Assembly (NCBI RefSeq): GCF_014655595.1
Contig: NZ_BNBL01000010.1
Location: 240,756-304,755 of the forward strand
Origin: Streptomyces griseocarneus
Lineage (GTDB): Bacteria > Actinomycetota > Actinomycetes > Streptomycetales > Streptomycetaceae
DNA: 64,000 bases
Reading direction: 5' to 3'
Part shown: positions 38,741 through 47,344 of the stretch, piece after piece
How the letters are laid out: the number at the start of each line of letters is the position of its first letter
How positions within the stretch are numbered: the stretch's first letter is position 1
Made by a program: the position numbers and the translations under genes
The notes under the pieces: model-generated
Seen by the model: only the letters and a program-made list of their open reading frames with translations
The model's database searches: none
Told to the model about the DNA's origin: nothing

Positions 38741-40150
38741 TTAGATGTCGAAGTACATCTCGAACTCGTGCGGGTGCGGGCGCAGCTGGATCGGGGCGAT
38801 CTCGTTGGTGCGCTTGTAGTCGATCCAGGTCTCGATCAGGTCGGAGGTGAAGACGCCACCGGCCTGGAGGTACTCGTTGTCGGCCTCGAGGGCGTCGAGG
38901 ACGGCCGGGAGGGAGGTCGGGACCTGGGGGACGTTCGCGTGCTCGTCGGGGGCGAGCTCGTAGAGGTCCTTGTCGATCGGCTCGGCGGGCTCGATCTTGT
39001 TCTTGACGCCGTCGAGGCCGGCCAGGAGGAGGGCCGAGAAGGCGAGGTAGGGGTTCGAGGACGGGTCCGGGGCGCGGAACTCGACGCGCTTGGCCTTCGG
39101 GTTGGAGCCCGTGATCGGGATGCGCATGGCGGCCGAGCGGTTGCGCTGCGAGTAGACCAGGTTGACCGGGGCCTCGAAGCCGGGGACCAGGCGGTGGTAG
39201 GAGTTCACCGTCGGGTTGGTGAAGGCCAGCAGCGACGGGGCGTGCTTGAGGATGCCGCCGATGTAGTAGCGGGCGGTGTCCGACAGGCCCGCGTAGCCCT
39301 GCTCGTCGTAGAAGAGGGGCTCGCCGTTGGTCCACAGCGACTGGTGGACGTGCATGCCCGAGCCGTTGTCACCGAAGATCGGCTTCGGCATGAAGGTCGC
39401 GGTCTTGCCGTTGCGCCAGGCGACGTTCTTCACGATGTACTTGAAGAGCATCAGGTCGTCGGCCGCGGCCAGCAGCGTGTTGAACTTGTAGTTGATCTCC
39501 GCCTGGCCGGCGGTGCCGACCTCGTGGTGCTGGCGCTCGACCTGCAGGCCGGCCTTGTCCAGCTCCAGGGAGATCTCGGCGCGCAGGTCGGCGAAGTGGT
39601 CGACCGGCGGGGCCGGGAAGTAGCCGCCCTTGTAGCGGACCTTGTAGCCGCGGTTGTCCTCCAGCGCACCGGTGTTCCAGGCGCCCGCCTCGGAGTCGAT
39701 GTGGTAGAAGGACTGGTTCGCGCTGGTCTCGAAGCGGACGCTGTCGAAGACGTAGAACTCGGCCTCGGGGCCGAAGAACGCGGTGTCCGCGATGCCGGTG
39801 GAGGCGAGGTAGGCCTCGGCCTTCTTGGCGATGTTGCGCGGGTCGCGGCTGTACTGCTCGCCCGTGATCGGGTCGTGGATGAAGAAGTTGATGTTGAGCG
39901 TCTTGTCCCGGCGGAACGGGTCCATGCGAGCCGTGGACAGGTCCGCGCGCAGCGCCATGTCGGACTCGTGGATGGCCTGGAAACCGCGGATCGACGAGCC
40001 GTCGAACGCCAGCTCCTCGTCCGGGTCGAAGGCCGCGGCCGGGATCGTGAAGTGCTGCATCACGCCAGGCAGGTCGCAGAATCGGACGTCGACGAACTTG
40101 ACGTCCTCATCCTTGATGAACTTCTTGGCCTCGTCGGCGTTCTGGAACAT
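38741..40150 (-). CDS. glnA: Glutamine synthetase type I
   Basis: 469 residues. It has FDGSSIRGFQAIHESDM, the metal-binding PEAEFYVFD, NGSGMHVHQSLW and RNRSAAMRIP. The adenylylation site is the Tyr in KDLYELAPDE, about residue 397, so it is a GSI-beta enzyme controlled by GlnE. It makes glutamine from glutamate, ammonia and ATP in the cytoplasm as a dodecamer. AGGAG lies 6-10 bases before the ATG at 40150. A four-box GlnR site lies about 97-134 bases upstream, which suggests induction under nitrogen limitation. Confidence 0.98.
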   Translation of the reverse strand: MFQNADEAKKFIKDEDVKFVDVRFCDLPGVMQHFTIPAAAFDPDEELAFDGSSIRGFQAIHESDMALRADLSTARMDPFRRDKTLNINFFIHDPITGEQYSRDPRNIAKKAEAYLASTGIADTAFFGPEAEFYVFDSVRFETSANQSFYHIDSEAGAWNTGALEDNRGYKVRYKGGYFPAPPVDHFADLRAEISLELDKAGLQVERQHHEVGTAGQAEINYKFNTLLAAADDLMLFKYIVKNVAWRNGKTATFMPKPIFGDNGSGMHVHQSLWTNGEPLFYDEQGYAGLSDTARYYIGGILKHAPSLLAFTNPTVNSYHRLVPGFEAPVNLVYSQRNRSAAMRIPITGSNPKAKRVEFRAPDPSSNPYLAFSALLLAGLDGVKNKIEPAEPIDKDLYELAPDEHANVPQVPTSLPAVLDALEADNEYLQAGGVFTSDLIETWIDYKRTNEIAPIQLRPHPHEFEMYFDI

Positions 40151-40246
40151 CCAACTCCTCCTAGCCCGGCCGCACGGGTCGGGGATTGCTTCGGTGGCGC
40201 GGTCCGTATCGCAATGGCGCGCTGGGGCCGACCCTAGAGAGACGGG

Positions 40247-40284
40247 ATTTCTCAAGCATGACCCATTTGTTTCGCCGACGTTAA
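40247..40284 (-). promoter_or_regulatory. GlnR binding site upstream of glnA
   Basis: On the minus strand the site reads TTAAC-n6-GAAAC-n6-GTCAT-n6-GAAAT, with all three spacers exactly six bases. This fits the GlnR consensus gTnAc-n6-GaAAc repeated twice, with single changes in three boxes and one perfect box. It is at the correct distance for the glnA promoter. Confidence 0.88.
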
Positions 40285-40348
40285 CCGCCGCGCGGCGGGG
40301 GCGTACCCGGGCGCCGGGGAACAGAGTGGGACGCAGTACCTTTGTCGG

Positions 40349-40816
40349 GTGGACAACAGGCAAGCAATCGGATCATGGCTCTCCGGTCCCCGCGCCGCCG
40401 CCGAGGACATGGGCGTCGAATTCGGCCACCGGGGCGAGCGCCTGGGGCTCCCGAAGGAGGGGCCGGGCTCCGTGGCCCCGCCCGGCCGCCGCATCGCGGC
40501 CCTCGTCGTCGACTGGGCGTTGTGCGAGCTCATTGCATACGGCTTTCTGGGCGGCGCCGACCTCCAGCGGGTCGGGAACTGGGCCGTACTGATCTTCTTC
40601 GTCCTCAGCCTGCTCACCGTCGGTACGGTCGGCTGCACTCCGGGCAAGCGCCTGCTGGGCCTGCGCGTCATTTCCGAGGACGGCGCCCGGCTCTCCCTGC
40701 CGCGGGTGCTGCTGCGCAGCGTGCTGCTCGTTCTCGTCATCCCCGCCGTGGTCTGGGACCGCGACACGCGCGGTCTTCACGATCGTTTCTCGCGCGCGGT
40801 TCAGGTCCGGATCTGA
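40349..40816 (+). CDS. RDD family membrane protein
   Basis: 155 residues. The RDD motif is present as PPGRRIAALVVDWAL, with R and the D-x-x conserved; GCTPGKRLLGLRVI is the second family motif. About three transmembrane helices. RDD proteins are of mixed function; some affect sodium or proton exchange. GTG start at 40349. It is divergent from glnA, so the GlnR site lies between the two. A bidirectional terminator follows. Confidence 0.88.
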   Translation: MDNRQAIGSWLSGPRAAAEDMGVEFGHRGERLGLPKEGPGSVAPPGRRIAALVVDWALCELIAYGFLGGADLQRVGNWAVLIFFVLSLLTVGTVGCTPGKRLLGLRVISEDGARLSLPRVLLRSVLLVLVIPAVVWDRDTRGLHDRFSRAVQVRI

Positions 40817-40878
40817 CAGCGGATCCCGGGCATAACCGAGATGTAATCGAGACGTGGAACGAACGATCGCGGAACGAA

Positions 40879-40921
40879 AAAAGGGGCGGGGCGGAACCGA
40901 AAGGTCCGCCCCGCCCCTTTT
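40879..40921. terminator. Bidirectional GNRA-loop terminator
   Basis: AAAAGGGGCGGGGCGGA at 40879 pairs with its exact complement ending at 40921. An inner ACC-GAAA-GGT hairpin closes the loop with a GNRA tetraloop. A and T tracts flank both sides, so it can stop transcripts from both the RDD and DUF4191 genes. Confidence 0.9.
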
Positions 40922-40938
40922 ATTTGTTCTCTTACGTG

Positions 40939-41622
40939 TCAGCGGCCCTTCGGCATCCGCATGCCCTTCGGCATGGGCCCCTTCGGGATCGGCATGTTGC
41001 TCATCAGGTCGCCCAGCGCGCGCAGCCGGTCGTTCACGGCCGTCACCTGCGCGCCCGGCAGCACCCGGGGCAGCTTCAGGAGCGTGGTGTGCAGCTTCTT
41101 CAGCGACACCTGGCCCTCGCCGTCGCCCACCACGATGTCGTGCACCGGCACGTCCGCGACGATGCGCGCCATGCGCTTCTTCTCGGCCGCCAGCAGGACC
41201 CTCACCCGGTTGGGGTTGCCCTCGCCGACCAGCACGATGCCCGCCTTGCCCACGGCACGGTGGACGACGTCCTGGTTGCGGTTCATCGCGACCGCGGGAG
41301 TCGTCGTCCAGCCACCGCGCCGGATGTTCTCCAGCACCGCGGCGGCGGCACCCGGCTGGCCCTCCATCTGCCCGAAGGCAGCGCGCTCGGCGCGTCGCCC
41401 GAAGACGATCGCCATCGCGAGGAAGGCCAGCAGGAAGCCCAGAATGCCCAGGTAAATCGGGTGGTCGATCAAGAAGCCGATGGCAAGGAGTACACCGAAG
41501 GTGACAATGCCCACAGCCGCGACGACAAGACCGACCTTCGAGTCGACCTTCTTGGTCATCTTGTAGGTCAGGGCGATCTGCTTCAGTCGCCCGGGGTTCT
41601 CGGATGTTTCCTTCCTCGCCAT
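40939..41622 (-). CDS. DUF4191 membrane protein
   Basis: 227 residues. MARKETSENPGRLKQIALTY and two close transmembrane helices (VGLVVAAVGIVTFGVLLAIG and LGILGFLLAFLAMAIVFG, each quoted within limits) match DUF4191. The C-terminal half is soluble, with RGGWTTTPAVAMNRNQDVVHRAVG, in short NQDVVHRAVG, and ends in a Lys/Met/Pro-rich tail with repeats of P-K-G. Function unknown. It is conserved beside lipA and glnA in Streptomyces. ATG 41622 begins the conserved block; the frame upstream is not conserved. Confidence 0.88.
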   Translation of the reverse strand: MARKETSENPGRLKQIALTYKMTKKVDSKVGLVVAAVGIVTFGVLLAIGFLIDHPIYLGILGFLLAFLAMAIVFGRRAERAAFGQMEGQPGAAAAVLENIRRGGWTTTPAVAMNRNQDVVHRAVGKAGIVLVGEGNPNRVRVLLAAEKKRMARIVADVPVHDIVVGDGEGQVSLKKLHTTLLKLPRVLPGAQVTAVNDRLRALGDLMSNMPIPKGPMPKGMRMPKGR

Positions 41623-41632
41623 ACGGCGAAGT

Positions 41633-41989
41633 TTACGTGGCTTGCGGACCAGGGGTAGCCACGGCCTCGAGCACATGCTGCGCCTCACGCCTGTCCTTGG
41701 CCCGGCGGCGGTCCTCCAGCACCGCCGTCCAGGCGTTGCGCCGGGCGGTGCGCTGGCCCCCGCGCATCAGCAGGCCCTCCAGCGCGCGCAGGGCGCCGGT
41801 GACGGACGGAGGTCGTACGGACAGGGTGGACGGCAGAGCGGTGGAGGCGCGGGTGGCGGTCGACAGGAGTGCGGTACCGGGCGCGGCCTGCATCTCGGTT
41901 TTCCCCTCGGGAGCGGCGGTCATCGGAGCGTGGAGGGTGTCGTACTGCTGGGGGCCGTACGGGTGGGGGTCGCACTGCTGTGCGTACAC
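41633..41989 (-). CDS. Small hypothetical protein between lipA and DUF4191
   Basis: 118 residues if GTG 41989 is used. The body, TLSVRPPSVTGALRALEGLLMRGGQRTARRNAWTAV in short RPPSVTGALRALEGLLM, is basic and probably helical, without a membrane segment. The stop lies 10 bases before the DUF4191 start, so the two are likely co-transcribed. Two internal Met (41923 and 41893) are alternative starts, and the one at 41893 has GAGGGG nine bases upstream, which makes an 86-residue form credible. Family not recognised. Confidence 0.65.
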   Translation of the reverse strand: MYAQQCDPHPYGPQQYDTLHAPMTAAPEGKTEMQAAPGTALLSTATRASTALPSTLSVRPPSVTGALRALEGLLMRGGQRTARRNAWTAVLEDRRRAKDRREAQHVLEAVATPGPQAT

Positions 41990-42052
41990 CCATCGTCACT
42001 GAACGGTGTTACCAACGGATGACCTGTTGGTCAAACACCTATGAAACGTTGA

Positions 42053-42098
42053 CGCGGCCCGTACCTTCTCCGGCGTTCGCCGGGAGGTACGGGCCGCG
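42053..42098 (-). terminator. Terminator of the lipoate genes
   Basis: A 14-bp stem CGCGGCCCGTACCT (42053-42066) and its complement (42085-42098), with a further short inner stem around TTCG. It lies directly after lipA. Confidence 0.85.
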
Positions 42099-42124
42099 TT
42101 TCACGACGCTCCGCAGGGGGTGTC

Positions 42125-43090
42125 TCAGACCGCCTTCGCCGAGGCGGCGGCCTCGCGCTTCTCGATCGCCTGCTGGTGCAGCCGGCCCGCGCGGTAGGAG
42201 GAGCGGACCAGCGGGCCGGACATGACGCCGGCGTAGCCGATCTCCTCCGCCTCCTCCTTCAGCTCCACGAACTCCTGCGGCTTCACCCAGCGCTCCACCG
42301 GGTGGTGGCGCACCGAGGGGCGCAGGTACTGGGTGATGGTGATCAGGTCGCAGCCCGCGTCGTGCAGGTCCTGCAGCGCCTCGCTGATCTCCTCGCGGGT
42401 CTCGCCCATGCCCAGGATGAGGTTCGACTTCGTCACCAGGCCGGCCTCGCGGGCGCGCGTGATGACCTCGAGCGAGCGCTCGTAGCGGAAGCCGGGGCGG
42501 ATCCGCTTGAAGATCCGCGGGACCGTCTCGACGTTGTGGGCGAAGACCTCGGGGCGGGAGGCGAAGACCTCCTCCAGCAGCTCGGGCACCGCGTTGAAGT
42601 CGGGGGCCAGCAGCTCGACCTTGGTGTGGCCGCCCTCGCGGCCGGCGGTCTGCTGGTGGATCTGGCGCACGGTCTCGGCGTACAGCCAGGCGCCGCCGTC
42701 CTCCAGGTCGTCGCGCGCGACGCCGGTGATGGTGGCGTAGTTCAGGTCCATCGCGACGACGGACTCGCCCACGCGGCGCGGCTCGTCGCGGTCGAGCGCC
42801 TGCGGCTTGCCGGTGTCGATCTGGCAGAAGTCACAGCGCCGGGTGCACTGGTCGCCGCCGATGAGGAACGTGGCCTCGCGGTCCTCCCAGCACTCGTAGA
42901 TGTTGGGACAGCCCGCCTCCTGGCACACCGTGTGCAGGCCCTCGCGCTTCACCAGGCCCTGGAGCTCGGTGTACTCGGGGCCCATCTTCGCCCGGGTCTT
43001 GATCCACTCGGGCTTGCGCTCGATGGGGGTCTGGGCGTTCCGGACCTCCAAGCGCAGCATCTTGCGTCCGTCGGGTGCGACTGCGGACAC
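42125..43090 (-). CDS. lipA: Lipoyl synthase
   Basis: 321 residues. Two iron-sulfur clusters are coded: the auxiliary cluster Cys56, Cys61 and Cys67 (TVCQEAGCPNIYEC) and the radical-SAM CxxxCxxC Cys82, Cys86 and Cys89 (CTRRCDFC). It inserts two sulfur atoms into protein-bound octanoate to make lipoyl groups. The C-terminal RPSVRHHPVERWV is the family motif. GTG 43090 has AGGGAG upstream. It follows lipB on the same strand by 123 bases and serves the lipoyl domains of SucB encoded in this window. Confidence 0.98.
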   Translation of the reverse strand: MSAVAPDGRKMLRLEVRNAQTPIERKPEWIKTRAKMGPEYTELQGLVKREGLHTVCQEAGCPNIYECWEDREATFLIGGDQCTRRCDFCQIDTGKPQALDRDEPRRVGESVVAMDLNYATITGVARDDLEDGGAWLYAETVRQIHQQTAGREGGHTKVELLAPDFNAVPELLEEVFASRPEVFAHNVETVPRIFKRIRPGFRYERSLEVITRAREAGLVTKSNLILGMGETREEISEALQDLHDAGCDLITITQYLRPSVRHHPVERWVKPQEFVELKEEAEEIGYAGVMSGPLVRSSYRAGRLHQQAIEKREAAASAKAV

Positions 43091-43213
43091 GTCCGGCTCC
43101 CTATGACTTCGATTCCTCGGCGGACACCAGGGTACGCCCGTTATTTCCTACGCTCATACGCGCGCCTGCGCGTACGCCCAAGGCAACCGTCGGTGCCCGG
43201 GGCGCATTCCCCT

Positions 43214-44020
43214 CTACTCGGCGGCGGCCGTGGCCGGCTCCACCGCGCGGGGACGCGGCTCGTCCGCCGACAGGACCTCCCGCAGGTGCTTCTCCACCAG
43301 CGGGATCACCTCGGCCACGGTCACCCGGCGGCCCAGTTCGTTGGAGAGCGACGTCACACCGGCGTCGCGGATGCCACAGGGGACGATCCGGTCGAACCAG
43401 GTGTTGTCCGGGTCACAGTTGAAGGAGAAGCCGTGCATCGTGACGCCCTTGGCGATGCGGATGCCGATCGCCGCCAGCTTGCGGTCCTCGCGGCGCTGGC
43501 CGGCGTTGGAGGGAGCGTACTCCGGGCCGTTGAGGCGGGGGTCGAACTCCTCGTCCGTCAGCCGGGGGTCGAAGTCCAGGCTCAGGCCGCCGACGGCCGG
43601 GCGGGTCTCCACCGGATCCCCCAGCACCCACACCCCGCTGCGCCCCTCCACCCGGGTCGTCTCCAGGCCGAGCTCGGCGCAGACGCGGATGAGGGCCTCC
43701 TCCAGGCGGCGGACGTGCGCGATGACGTCCACCGGGCGGGGGAGCTTGAGGATCGGGTAGCCGACGAGCTGGCCGGGACCGTGCCAGGTGATCTTGCCGC
43801 CGCGGTCGACGTCGATGACCGGGGTGCCGTCCAGGGGGCGCTCGCTGTCCTCCGTGCGCCGTCCGGCCGTGTAGACCGCCGGGTGCTCCAGGAGCAGGCA
43901 GGTGTCCGGGATCTCGTCCGCGAACCGCGCCGCGTGGACGGTGCGCTGCTCCTGCCACGCCTGCTGGTACTCGACGGCGTCCGCTCCGAAGCCCAGGTGG
44001 ACAAAGCGCAGCTCAGTCAC
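43214..44020 (-). CDS. lipB: Octanoyl-(ACP):protein N-octanoyltransferase
   Basis: 268 residues. RGGKITWHGPGQLVGYPI, quoted in part as GGKITWHGPGQLVGYP, the catalytic Cys in IVPCGIRDAGVTSL and Lys in KLAAIGIRI match LipB. It moves octanoyl from acyl carrier protein to Lys of E2 and H proteins, giving the LipA substrate. GTG 44020 has GGGAAG upstream; the longer reading frame adds a basic tail not seen in the family. Upstream of lipA on the same strand. Confidence 0.97.
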   Translation of the reverse strand: MTELRFVHLGFGADAVEYQQAWQEQRTVHAARFADEIPDTCLLLEHPAVYTAGRRTEDSERPLDGTPVIDVDRGGKITWHGPGQLVGYPILKLPRPVDVIAHVRRLEEALIRVCAELGLETTRVEGRSGVWVLGDPVETRPAVGGLSLDFDPRLTDEEFDPRLNGPEYAPSNAGQRREDRKLAAIGIRIAKGVTMHGFSFNCDPDNTWFDRIVPCGIRDAGVTSLSNELGRRVTVAEVIPLVEKHLREVLSADEPRPRAVEPATAAAE

Positions 44021-44291
44021 GGCAGCTTCCCTTTTCCTTCGAACCTTCGAACCACATGGTGTCGCTCGCGTTCTTGCCACTGTACGGCGGAGCGCCGGCG
44101 AACCCGCAGGGGGCCGGGAGGGCGGCCGCCCCGGCCGATCGCCCGGTGATCTTCGGAGGTGATCTTCCGGGGGGTATCTGATCTGTCCTCACACGATCGG
44201 ATGAATGCGGGGCGAAGGTGGCGATCGGGGCGTTGGGGGCCGCTAAGTTCACGCCGTTCCAGGAACAAAGATCAGGGAGACCGGCAGGCTG

Positions 44292-45794
44292 ATGACGGAA
44301 CGACCCCCACAGCGCATCCCCAACCGTCAGCTCGCGGCGCTCATCGCGGAGGCCGGCTTTTCCAATGCGGGCCTGGCCCGCCGCGTCGATCAATTGGGGC
44401 TCGAACACGGCCTCGACCTGCGCTACGACAAGACCTCCGTCACGCGGTGGCTGCGCGGCCAGCAGCCGCGCGGCACCACGCCCGCGCTGATCGCCGAGGT
44501 GTTCACCCGGCGGCTCGGGCGGCGGCTGTCCGCCCAGGACCTCGGGCTGGACGCGTGCGCCCCCGTGTACGCCGGGCTCGAATTCGCCGCCTCACCGGAA
44601 GAGGCCATTGACATCGTCAGCGGGCTCTGGCGCAAGGACTCCGGCAGCCACACCGAGCTGCGGAAGATCGCCTTCACGCCGGCCGGGCTGGTGGTGCCGA
44701 GCCGGGACTGGCTGATCGGGCGCGCGGACGAACGGGTGGCGCGCGGCCCGGGCCCCGCGCCCTCCGGAGAGGGCGTGCGCGTACCGCAGCAGGCGCGGGC
44801 CGCACAGGGGGCGCCGTCCTCCGCCGTGGCCCCGCCCCTGGCGCCGTCGGCGCTGTCCCTGCCCCGCCAGCGGCTCGCGGAGCGGGCGCCGGGCGCCCGG
44901 GTCTCCATGGGCGACATCGCGGCGCTGCGGTCGGTGGGCGAGCTGTTCCGCACCATCGACAACGCCTACGGCGGCGGGCACGCCCGCCAGGCGCTGGTGC
45001 GCTACCTCGAGCACGAGACCGAGCCGATGCTGCGGGGCGTGTACGGCGAGACGACGGGCCGGCGGCTGTTCGCCGCGGCCGCCGACCTGACGCGGCTCGC
45101 GGGCTGGACGTCGTACGACATCGCGGCGCACGGCCTCGCCCAGCGGTACTACGTCCAGGCGCTGCGGCTGGCCCAGGCGGCCGGCGACCGCGCCTACGGC
45201 AGCTATGTCCTGGTCACGATGAGCCGCCAGGCCGTCTACCTCGGCCACGGCCGCGAGGCCGTGCAGCTGGCGCGGGTCGCCCAGCAGGGCGTCGGGTCCG
45301 GGGCGCCGCCGGTGGTGCAGTCGCTGCTGCACGCGGTGGAGGCCCGGGGGCACGGCGTCCTGGGGGAGGTGCGGGCGTGCTCGGCGTCGCTGGCCCGGGC
45401 CGAACGGGCCCTGGAGAGCTCGCGGCCGGGCGACGACGTGCCGTACTGGGCGCGCTTCTTCGACGAGGCGCAGCTGGCCGACGAGTTCGGGCACTGCCAC
45501 CGGGACCTGCAGCAGTACCGCGCCGCCGCGCAGCACGCCGAGCGGTCGCTGCAGCTGCGGGCGCCGGCGTACGCGCGCAGCCGGCTGTTCTGCAAGGTGG
45601 TGCTGGCGTCGGCGCGGCTGGGGCTGGGCGAGCTGGAGCAGGCGTGCGCGCTCGGGGTGGAGGCGGCGCAGGCGGCGGCGGAGATGCGGTCGGTGCGGGC
45701 GCTGGAGTACGTACGCGACTTCGAGCGCCGGCTCGAGCCGTACCGGGACGCGGCGGCCGTGCGGGCGTACCGGGAGAAGGTGTCGGTGCTCTGA
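44292..45794 (+). CDS. NsdA-like tetratricopeptide regulator
   Basis: 500 residues, soluble. The N-terminus (PNRQLAALIAEAGFSNAGLARRVDQL) is a degenerate helix-turn-helix with DKTSVTRWLRGQQPRG, and the long C-terminal half is helical repeats: AYGSYVLVTMSRQAVYLG, HAVEARGHGVLGE and RSRLFCKVVLASARLGLGELEQAC show the TPR spacing. This layout is that of NsdA, a negative regulator of sporulation and antibiotic production in Streptomyces, and of similar paralogues. The precise orthologue is not certain. It is transcribed away from lipB. A Pro/Ala-rich linker at about residues 150-200 separates the two halves. Confidence 0.78.
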   Translation: MTERPPQRIPNRQLAALIAEAGFSNAGLARRVDQLGLEHGLDLRYDKTSVTRWLRGQQPRGTTPALIAEVFTRRLGRRLSAQDLGLDACAPVYAGLEFAASPEEAIDIVSGLWRKDSGSHTELRKIAFTPAGLVVPSRDWLIGRADERVARGPGPAPSGEGVRVPQQARAAQGAPSSAVAPPLAPSALSLPRQRLAERAPGARVSMGDIAALRSVGELFRTIDNAYGGGHARQALVRYLEHETEPMLRGVYGETTGRRLFAAAADLTRLAGWTSYDIAAHGLAQRYYVQALRLAQAAGDRAYGSYVLVTMSRQAVYLGHGREAVQLARVAQQGVGSGAPPVVQSLLHAVEARGHGVLGEVRACSASLARAERALESSRPGDDVPYWARFFDEAQLADEFGHCHRDLQQYRAAAQHAERSLQLRAPAYARSRLFCKVVLASARLGLGELEQACALGVEAAQAAAEMRSVRALEYVRDFERRLEPYRDAAAVRAYREKVSVL

Positions 45795-45850
45795 CGGCCG
45801 CGCGGCCCGGCGTCGCCGGTCGTGCCCACCGGGCCGCGGGCCCTGCCGGG

Positions 45851-47167
45851 CTACGCCGCCCGCAGGGTCTGCGCCTGTCCCGGGCGGACGCCCAGGTCGC
45901 GCAGGACCGCCTGCGCGGCCCGGCGGCCGGAGAACAGCGCCCCCTGGACCGTGCTGGTGTCGCGGTGGTCGCCGCAGACGTAGAGGCCCGACAGCAGCCG
46001 CACGGGGCGGCGCACGTCGTGCGGGGCCGGCATGGCGGGCACCGCGTCCGGGTCGTGGTGGGCCGCCAGGAGCCGCCACGCCGTGGTCGAGGTGCCGTAG
46101 ACGCGGGCCAGCTGGGCGCGGGCCGCCCGGTCGAGCTCCGCCGTGGGCAGGCCGGCCGCCGCGCCCAGGACCGTCGAGGTGATCAGGGCCTTGCCGGCCG
46201 GCGCGCGGTCCGGGTCCACCTCGCTGGCCACCGTGGTGTGGGCCACCGGGCCCCGGCGGGCGCCGGTGAGGATCAGTGAGGCGTCGCGCAGCGGCGGCTC
46301 CTCCGCGGTGTGGTGCAGGATCGTCACGGGGTGGAAGCCCGGCAGGCGCAGTCCCGGGATCAGCTCCGCCGCCGAGCGGGCGCCCGTCGCGACGACGACC
46401 GAGCGGCAGGTGATCTCGCCGTGCTCGGCCGTGTCCACCGCGGTGGTGCCCACCGTCTTGGCCACCACGCCCGTCCGCACCGTCTCCGGTGGCAGCTGGG
46501 CCGCCAGCAGGTCCGGGATCACGCCCGCCCCGCCCGCCGGGAGGGCGAGGCGGCCGCGGGCGTAGCCGCGCAGGACCAGGTCGGCGCAGCGGCTGGACGT
46601 GGTGAGGTCGGGGTCCGAGAGCAGCGACGCCAGGAGGGGGCGCAGGAAGCCCTCCACCGTACGGGCCGGCAGGCCCCGGGTGGCGAGGGTCGCGGACGTG
46701 GGGCGGTCCGGGCGGGCCAGCATGCGGTCGATGGGCAGCGCGGCGAGGCGGGCCAGCGCCGCTCCCAGCCGGGCCTGGTCCAGGCCGGCGCTGCGCGAGG
46801 CGCGGGCCGCCGCGAAGGCGCGGGCGGTGGTGAAGGCGCGCTTGGCGCCGCGCAGTTCGCCGGTGCGGTGGTTGCGGCCGTCGGTGTGCACCAGCACGCC
46901 GGGGGTGAAGGGCCGCAGCTTGAGCGCCTCCAGGCCGGGGGTGCGGATCAGCTCGGGGAACGAGGTGTTGAGCAGCTGGCCCGTGCGGTCCAGGAGGAAG
47001 CCGTCCACCGAGTCGGTGGTCATGCGGCCGCCCGGCTGCGGGCCGGACTCCAGGACGGTCACGGTCACGCCGGAACTGATCAGGTGCTGGGCCGCCGAGA
47101 GGCCGGCCAGGCTTGCCCCCACGATGACGACATCAGCGTGGTGTGCGGTGCGTGCGCTGCTGAGCAC
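45851..47167 (-). CDS. FAD-dependent oxidoreductase, amine oxidase/desaturase-like
   Basis: 438 residues. The dinucleotide motif VVIVGASLAGLSAAQHL near the N-terminus is followed by E-x-x-x-x-P-G-G-R (ESGPQPGGRMTT), the pattern of flavin amine oxidases and phytoene-type desaturases. The last part, GLYVCGDHRDTSTVQGALFSGRRAA, quoted in part as LYVCGDHRDTST and GALFSGRRAA, is the second FAD motif. Substrate unknown. GTG 47167 follows GGGAGG. It converges with the NsdA-like gene and does not share an operon with the epimerase. Confidence 0.88.
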   Translation of the reverse strand: MLSSARTAHHADVVIVGASLAGLSAAQHLISSGVTVTVLESGPQPGGRMTTDSVDGFLLDRTGQLLNTSFPELIRTPGLEALKLRPFTPGVLVHTDGRNHRTGELRGAKRAFTTARAFAAARASRSAGLDQARLGAALARLAALPIDRMLARPDRPTSATLATRGLPARTVEGFLRPLLASLLSDPDLTTSSRCADLVLRGYARGRLALPAGGAGVIPDLLAAQLPPETVRTGVVAKTVGTTAVDTAEHGEITCRSVVVATGARSAAELIPGLRLPGFHPVTILHHTAEEPPLRDASLILTGARRGPVAHTTVASEVDPDRAPAGKALITSTVLGAAAGLPTAELDRAARAQLARVYGTSTTAWRLLAAHHDPDAVPAMPAPHDVRRPVRLLSGLYVCGDHRDTSTVQGALFSGRRAAQAVLRDLGVRPGQAQTLRAA

Positions 47168-47344
47168 GTGCCCTCCCGGGGTCGGTCCGCTCGCTCGGGG
47201 GCCTGATGCCCTCAACCGGCGGCGGCGATGCGCGAGTTCGCCTCGACCGTAGAGAGAAATCCGGTCAATAACAGTCGCGCACGGGCCGGGCACGGTCGCA
47301 CGGCGGTCGCACAAACCCCCGTTCCGGGGTGCGGACCGAGGGCG

